From Embleya sp040605455 (GTDB lineage Bacteria; Actinomycetota; Actinomycetes; Streptomycetales; Streptomycetaceae): DNA of 7,008 nt. This document shows positions 1-4,197 of the stretch, in pieces. Position 1 is the first letter of the stretch. Each line of letters starts with the position of its first letter. The notes beneath the pieces were generated by a model. It was not told the DNA's origin. It ran no database searches and saw only the letters and a list, made by a program, of their open reading frames with translations. The stretch covers positions 1 to 7,008 of the forward strand of contig NZ_JBEXCV010000269.1 in the NCBI RefSeq assembly GCF_040605455.1. Direction: 5' to 3'. The translations under genes were made by a program, and so were the position numbers.

Positions 1-3000
1 CGCCGGTGACGTAGACGGTGGGGCGGCCCCGGTCGAAGCCTCCCAGACCCAGGGCTTGGAACGCTCTGTCGGGCTGCCCGGCCAGGACCTCGGGCTCCAC
101 GTCCACGACGACCCGGGCGGGATGTTCGCCGTGGGCGCGTGCCACGTGCTCGCGCATCGCGACCTCCTCCGCGTGCAGTCGGGCCGGAGCCCCGGCCGGC
201 AGACCGTAGACGTAGGCCAGCCCACCGGTCGGCCAGTCGGCCTGCTCCAGGACGGCCCGGTCCAGCCGGCTGACGCCCTCGACGACCTGGGACAGGCTCA
301 TCTTCGGCGCGGGGCGGCGCTCCAGGAGAAAGGCCCGCCGATCCGCGCCGGATTGCAGTTCCAGCACACTCGGCGGGGAAACCATGCTGACGTTGCGGAA
401 CGCGGCGCACAGCCGGTCCCCCGCCAGGACCTGGAAGTCGACGAAGAGGAGGTCACCCTCGGCTCCGGCCGGACGGGCCTCCACCCGCAGTTGCCCGTCC
501 GTGGGGAATGGGGCGAAGAGGTCCATGCGGACCAGGCCGTGTGGATAGGGCACCACGTTGGGCCCGACCTGTGGGTAGGGCAACCAGAACACCCGATCGG
601 CGATGATGTGCGTCGCCGCGTCGAGCAGCCCGGGGTGGGTGAAGGTACCGGGAACGGAACCCCGTTGTGCGTCCAGGATTCCGACGGCACCGGCGCTGCC
701 GTAGCCGACCTCGGTGAGGTACCGGAAGGCCGGGCCGTGCGGCAGGCGGTGGGTGAGATAGGGCAGTTCGGCCCGCTGGGCATCCGTGAGCGGTGGCAGC
801 GGGGCCGGCGTGGCGGGCCGGTCGAACGTGATCCTCGCCTCGGCGACGAGTTCGAACCGGGACAGCGCCTCGTTCCGGGCCGGGCGCCACATCAGCAGGC
901 TGACGTGCACGTCCCGGCCCCGATCGGCCGGCGGCTCGACCCGGGTCAGCAGCCGCGTGGGGCTCACCACCGGGATCCAGCGCTGGAGGCGCAGTTCCCG
1001 CAGGCCGGTTGCCCGCAGACCGGTGTACGTGCTCGCCGCCTGGAACAGGTGGTCCACCGTGCACATCATCGGCAGCACCGGCAACGTCCAGGTCGGACAG
1101 TGGTCCAGCACCCACGGATCGCCATCGGGGCTGACGACGAACTCGCGCTCGGCCGGCCCGGGTTGCGGCGCCTGAATCGGTTCGGCGACGTCGTCGATCG
1201 GCTCGGTCGCCGGGATCGGCCCGCCCGATCCGTCCGGCGGGATCGGGGCGGCGGCGGGCGGGACCGGGGCAGCCGGCGGGATCGGGGCGCCCGGGGCGCC
1301 CGGTTCCCCCGTCCCCGCCGAGCCCGGTGCGAATGCGTCGGCTTCCGGCTGCGGCTGTTGGAACATGCCGGCGACTTCGAGCAGAGCCCGGGTCGCCTGC
1401 CGCTGCACCTCCAGGAACAGCATGTGGTTCTCGTGCCGAGTGTTCACGAACTGCAGATGCGTCCTGCCGACGGCCCGCTGGTGAGCGCTGAGTGCGGTCG
1501 GTACCAGCGTGTCTTCGACCGAGACGGGGACCGGGACCGGGACCGAGGCCGGGACCGGGACCGAGGCCGGGACCGGGACCGACACATCGACCGGTGCCGG
1601 CGGCGGGTTCGGAACCCGGGCTGCCTCCGGTGTGGATACGCCGATCTCGACCGCCGGCACCGGGCGGGCTGCGGGGAGCGCCACCAGTTCCCGCTCCGGT
1701 CGCGCGTTCTGGAGCCGAAGAACGGTCCTGAGGTCGAAGAAGGCGACGCTGGACAACTTCCGGGCGGGCGTTTGTCCGTAGGCCCTTCGACCCAGGGTCG
1801 CGGCGCCCGTTGCGGCCGGAGCCGTGTCCACCGCGGTCAGGAAGAGTTCGGCCGCCGGCGCCCCGAGCGGGGCGATGGTCACCTTCGCCCTGGCCAGTTC
1901 CGGCTGCGGGAGCGCCTGGGCGCCCACGGTCGGCACGCTGCGGTGGTACAGGGCCACGGTCGCGCACGCGACGCCGAGGAGACCGGCGGCGCAGTGCGGG
2001 CGGCCGAACAGGTTGGCGGGATCCAGCCGGGCCGGCCGGGCCGACTGTGCCGGCGACGTATCGAGGTCGCCGACCACCAGATCGACGGCGGCCTGCGTCG
2101 CGTCGGCGGCCCGGTCGTCGGCCTGCGGGTCGATCACGGCGAGGACGGGGTCGCCGTCCCGGCGGGCGTGGTCGAGCCGCTTGAGGGCCAGCACCACGGC
2201 CGCGTTTCCCTCGGCTCCGGGGAGTCCCAGGTCACGGACGACCGCTCGATGGACCACCGTGGAGGCGAGGTCGACCGCGCCCACGAGCGCCGCGTCGCTC
2301 GCTCCGCTGCCGATCGCGTCGACCGCGAGGTCGAGCGCGCGGATGCCGGAAGCCTCCTCCGCGCAGACCGCGACGCTGGCGTCGGTCAGCCGAAGCTGCG
2401 CGCTGATCCGGTTGGCGGCGATGTTGCCCAGGCCCCCGAGGGACCACGGCGGGCAGTTCAACGGGTCGGCGACGCGGTCCTCGGAGGACGCCTCCGCCGC
2501 CGCCGACCGGCGCGCTTCGATGGTGGTGCGGTTGTGCCAGACGGCGAACTCGGAGTGCACGGTCGCGCTGCCGACGCCCACGAGCACCATGGTGCGCTCG
2601 TCGGGCAGTTCCACCGCGCGGGCGGCGTCGCGGGCGGCCTCCAGGACCTGCACGTGTTCGCCGGAGGTCTGGAGCATGTCGTTGGGCGGCATCCGCAGGC
2701 CGTCCACGCGCAGTTCGACCGTGCGCGGTGGCCGCAGTCTGGGCTCGCCGCCCAGCAGCGCTTCGACGAAGTCGCCGGTGGTGTCGCCGTCGCCGACGCG
2801 GGCACCGAGGCCGACGATCGCCACCTGGTGCCGCCGGCGCCCGGCGGGGCCGGGCACGGCCACGCCGGGGAAGGAGGCGGATGCCCGGTCGGCGGTGTTC
2901 CAGGCGTCCACGACCAGGTGGGCGTTGACCCCGCCGAAGCCGAAGCCGCTGACCGCGGCGCGCCGGAGTCCCTGCCATTCCTCCGGCCGGGCCAGTGGCC

Positions 3001-4189
3001 GCAACGGTGTCCCGCGCATGGCCTCGTTGGCCTCGTCGGCGCCGACGGTCGGCGGCAGCGTGCCGTGTTCCATCGCGCCCAGCACCTTGAGCAGGGCGGC
3101 GCCCGACGCGGCGGTCAGCGGATGGCCCAGGTTGCCCTTGACCGAACCGATCGGCAGGTCCGTGCGTTCGGCGAAGATCCGGGCCGCACAGCCCAGTTCC
3201 ACGGTGTCCCCGACGGCGGTGCCGGTGGCGTGGCATTCCAGCAGGGACACGGTCTTGGGGTCGATCCCCGCCGCCTGGTAGGCCAGGCTCATCGCGCGTT
3301 GTTGCTGACCTCCGTCCGGGACGAGCATGCCGCCCCGGCCGCCGTCGTTGGTCGCCCCGATGCCGCGGATCACGCCCAGGACGGGTACATCCGCGGCCAG
3401 TGCGTCCTCGAGTCGCATCAGGGCGACCATCGCGGTCCCCTCGGCGGGGACCAAGCCGTCGGCGTCCCGGTGGAAGGGCCGGGAGCGTGCGCTGGGGCTC
3501 AACGCCCCCAGCCGGCCCATGCCGTGGCTGATGATCTCGGGCGCGCCGCCGTTGAGCGCCCCGGCGACCATCAGGTCCGCCTGCCTGAAGTGCAGCTTCC
3601 GGCAGGCGAGTTCGATCGCGTACAGCGCCGACGCGCAGGCCGCCTCCAGGACCACCGCGCCGGCGCGCAGTTCGAACGCCTGGGCCACGAGCTGCGCCGG
3701 GAGCCCGAAACAGAACCTGCTCATCGGGATCGGCGAATGCCGGTCGTGCCGGGGCCATCCGGCCCGGACCTCGGCCGGCTGGGAGCGCAGCCAGACGTCC
3801 TCGGCATAGGCGACCATCGACGTGGTCGGGCACGAGATGTTGCCCAGGACCAGGCCGGTGCGTCGGTGCAGGCCGAGCCGATCGACCTCGGCGAGCGCCT
3901 GCCGGGTCGCGTGCACGACCCAGCGGACGGTCGGATCGAGGCCCTTGACCTGCTCGGCGTCGATGGCCAGGCCGGACGGGTCGAAGCGCTCGTCGAACCC
4001 GGTGACGTGGCCGAACACGGTGCTCGCGGGGTCGGCCCCGCTCCACTCGGGCCCGGCTGTCGGGCGTCCGATGGAAAACGGGGTCAGCCGTACCGAGCCG
4101 GAGACCACGGTGTCCCACAGTTCGGCGGGATTGTGCGCTCCGGGCAGGACGCAGCCGCGTCCCACGATGGCGATTGCGGGAAAGTCCAT
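1..4189 (-). CDS. pfaC: PfaC-type PUFA synthase subunit (KS-CLF-linker-DH...), 3' end outside window
   Basis: The frame starts at ATG 4189-4187 and has no stop through its last complete codon (4-2), giving 1396 residues. The start is well supported: the conserved ketosynthase beginning (AIAIVGRGCVLPGA) comes four residues after it, and the previous gene stops five bases before it. Domain order: KS (about 3-436; Cys185, His320, His356), CLF-like KS (about 455-815; Glu612 where the cysteine would be), flexible linker with VPVPAS repeats (857-896), helical segment (901-944), Pro/Ala hinge (952-1012), double-hotdog DH (1016-1275), unassigned region (1290-1396). A fused KS-CLF followed by DH is the mark of PfaC and distinguishes it from modular PKSs and enediyne synthases. 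In Pfa systems this subunit condenses malonyl units and influences chain length, with a further dehydration step. The roughly 200 residues between CLF and DH leave no room for the acyltransferase found in myxobacterial Pfa3. The pfaC symbol is family-level; the total length is unknown. Confidence 0.93.
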   Translation of the reverse strand, partial: MDFPAIAIVGRGCVLPGAHNPAELWDTVVSGSVRLTPFSIGRPTAGPEWSGADPASTVFGHVTGFDERFDPSGLAIDAEQVKGLDPTVRWVVHATRQALAEVDRLGLHRRTGLVLGNISCPTTSMVAYAEDVWLRSQPAEVRAGWPRHDRHSPIPMSRFCFGLPAQLVAQAFELRAGAVVLEAACASALYAIELACRKLHFRQADLMVAGALNGGAPEIISHGMGRLGALSPSARSRPFHRDADGLVPAEGTAMVALMRLEDALAADVPVLGVIRGIGATNDGGRGGMLVPDGGQQQRAMSLAYQAAGIDPKTVSLLECHATGTAVGDTVELGCAARIFAERTDLPIGSVKGNLGHPLTAASGAALLKVLGAMEHGTLPPTVGADEANEAMRGTPLRPLARPEEWQGLRRAAVSGFGFGGVNAHLVVDAWNTADRASASFPGVAVPGPAGRRRHQVAIVGLGARVGDGDTTGDFVEALLGGEPRLRPPRTVELRVDGLRMPPNDMLQTSGEHVQVLEAARDAARAVELPDERTMVLVGVGSATVHSEFAVWHNRTTIEARRSAAAEASSEDRVADPLNCPPWSLGGLGNIAANRISAQLRLTDASVAVCAEEASGIRALDLAVDAIGSGASDAALVGAVDLASTVVHRAVVRDLGLPGAEGNAAVVLALKRLDHARRDGDPVLAVIDPQADDRAADATQAAVDLVVGDLDTSPAQSARPARLDPANLFGRPHCAAGLLGVACATVALYHRSVPTVGAQALPQPELARAKVTIAPLGAPAAELFLTAVDTAPAATGAATLGRRAYGQTPARKLSSVAFFDLRTVLRLQNARPERELVALPAARPVPAVEIGVSTPEAARVPNPPPAPVDVSVPVPASVPVPASVPVPVPVSVEDTLVPTALSAHQRAVGRTHLQFVNTRHENHMLFLEVQRQATRALLEVAGMFQQPQPEADAFAPGSAGTGEPGAPGAPIPPAAPVPPAAAPIPPDGSGGPIPATEPIDDVAEPIQAPQPGPAEREFVVSPDGDPWVLDHCPTWTLPVLPMMCTVDHLFQAASTYTGLRATGLRELRLQRWIPVVSPTRLLTRVEPPADRGRDVHVSLLMWRPARNEALSRFELVAEARITFDRPATPAPLPPLTDAQRAELPYLTHRLPHGPAFRYLTEVGYGSAGAVGILDAQRGSVPGTFTHPGLLDAATHIIADRVFWLPYPQVGPNVVPYPHGLVRMDLFAPFPTDGQLRVEARPAGAEGDLLFVDFQVLAGDRLCAAFRNVSMVSPPSVLELQSGADRRAFLLERRPAPKMSLSQVVEGVSRLDRAVLEQADWPTGGLAYVYGLPAGAPARLHAEEVAMREHVARAHGEHPARVVVDVEPEVLAGQPDRAFQALGLGGFDRGRPTVYVTG
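2..322 (-). other. Unassigned C-terminal region of the PfaC-like protein
   Basis: Residues 1290-1396, truncated by the window edge. Visible pieces are a short helical segment (LSQVVEGVSRLDRAVLEQ), LAYVYGLPAGAPARL, a charged helix (HAEEVAMREHVARAHGEHP) followed by a beta-like VVVDVEPEV, and a Gly-rich stretch before the edge (RPTVYVTG). I do not recognise a family with confidence. It may lead into a further domain beyond the window, such as the second DH common in PfaC. Confidence 0.45.
365..1144 (-). other. Domain: second double-hotdog dehydratase, non-canonical N-terminal motif (PfaC-like protein)
   Basis: Residues 1016-1275. The first hotdog carries His1030 (codon 1102-1100) in DHCPTWTLPVLPMM. 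The glycine of the usual HxxxGxxxxP motif is missing (Trp1034 at that spacing), and the proline lies one residue further on (Pro1040). The second hotdog has PHGPAF (1151-1155) and HPGLLDAATH with the probable catalytic Asp1190 (codon 622-620). His and Asp are both kept, so activity is possible. Dehydration, isomerisation or a degenerate structural role cannot be separated from sequence alone. Confidence 0.78.
1154..1621 (-). other. Inter-domain linker: Val-Pro repeats, helical segment, Pro/Ala hinge
   Basis: Residues about 857-1012 between CLF and DH. There are three parts: a Val-Pro-rich stretch with repeated VPVPAS (859-891); a charged amphipathic segment (901-944, including HLQFVNTRHENHMLFLEVQ) that looks helical and resembles the conserved Q/FL-rich segment seen in linkers of PUFA synthases; and a Pro/Ala/Gly hinge (952-1012). 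No AT signature such as GHSxG or GQGxQ is present. The role is probably spacing and docking. The resemblance of the helical segment to other PUFA synthases is from memory and less certain. Confidence 0.7.
1526..1582 (-). repeat. In-frame 18-base-period repeat encoding Val-Pro-Val-Pro-Ala-Ser
   Basis: On the plus strand, the unit CGGGACCGGGACCGAGGC occurs at 1532-1549 and 1550-1567, followed by 15 of 18 bases at 1568-1582. It is preceded by a related hexamer pair at 1526-1531. The internal hexamer is CGGGAC (Val-Pro on the coding strand). Being a multiple of three, copy changes alter linker length without frameshift. Confidence 0.88.
1745..2827 (-). other. Domain: chain-length-factor-like ketosynthase lacking the active cysteine
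   Basis: Residues about 455-815, starting VAIVGLGARVGDGD. It is a shortened KS fold of about 360 residues. Aligning AVCAEEASGIRAL with the KS segment VLEAACASALYAI puts Glu612 (codon 2356-2354) where the nucleophilic cysteine should be. The HATGT histidine is absent. A histidine survives at the last KS position (FGRPHCAAG, His732). This is the CLF pattern: no condensation of its own, a partner of the preceding KS, and probably an influence on chain length. Confidence 0.88.
2882..4183 (-). other. Domain: active ketosynthase (PfaC-like protein)
   Basis: Residues about 3-436. The nucleophile is Cys185 in EAACASALYA (codon 3637-3635). His320 lies in ECHATGT (codon 3232-3230) and His356 in SVKGNLGH (codon 3124-3122), preceded by Lys351. 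The domain ends with SGFGFGGVNAH. With Cys-His-His all present, it should catalyse decarboxylative Claisen condensation. The EAAC context and the KGNLGH form differ from the DTAC and KSNIGH of modular PKSs and fit the first KS of PfaC. Confidence 0.93.
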
Positions 4190-4197
4190 GCCCCTCA
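4190..4197 (-). promoter_or_regulatory. Stop/start junction with weak ribosome-binding sequence (probable translational coupling)
   Basis: On the coding strand the junction reads TGAGGGGCATG: the stop of the PfaA-like gene, five bases, then the start of the PfaC-like gene. The only purine-rich sequence nearby is GAGGGG, one base from the ATG, which is too close to be an ideal Shine-Dalgarno site. Re-initiation by ribosomes finishing the upstream gene is the likely way the second gene is translated. This would keep the two subunits in step. There is no room for a separate promoter or terminator. Confidence 0.6.

Noticed and set aside
2..180. Phosphopantetheinyl transferase domain at the C-terminus, suggested by a helix followed by HPxxV
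   Set aside because: The WxxKE-type core and metal-binding acidic residues of PPTases cannot be seen. The resemblance is too weak to call.
299..301. Internal ATG at residue 1297 of the PfaC-like frame as the start of a separate small gene
   Set aside because: There is no stop upstream in frame and no ribosome-binding sequence before it. The frame runs continuously from the DH domain.
1526..1582. The 18-base repeat as a CRISPR array or iteron origin
   Set aside because: Units abut without spacers, are shorter than CRISPR repeats, lie in frame inside a conserved gene and encode a plausible Val-Pro linker.
453..4118. Long minus-strand frames in another register (about 453-1967 and 2232-4118)
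   Set aside because: Their translations are Arg/Pro/Gly-rich with no family features. They overlap the frame that carries the KS catalytic triad, so they are high-GC shadows.
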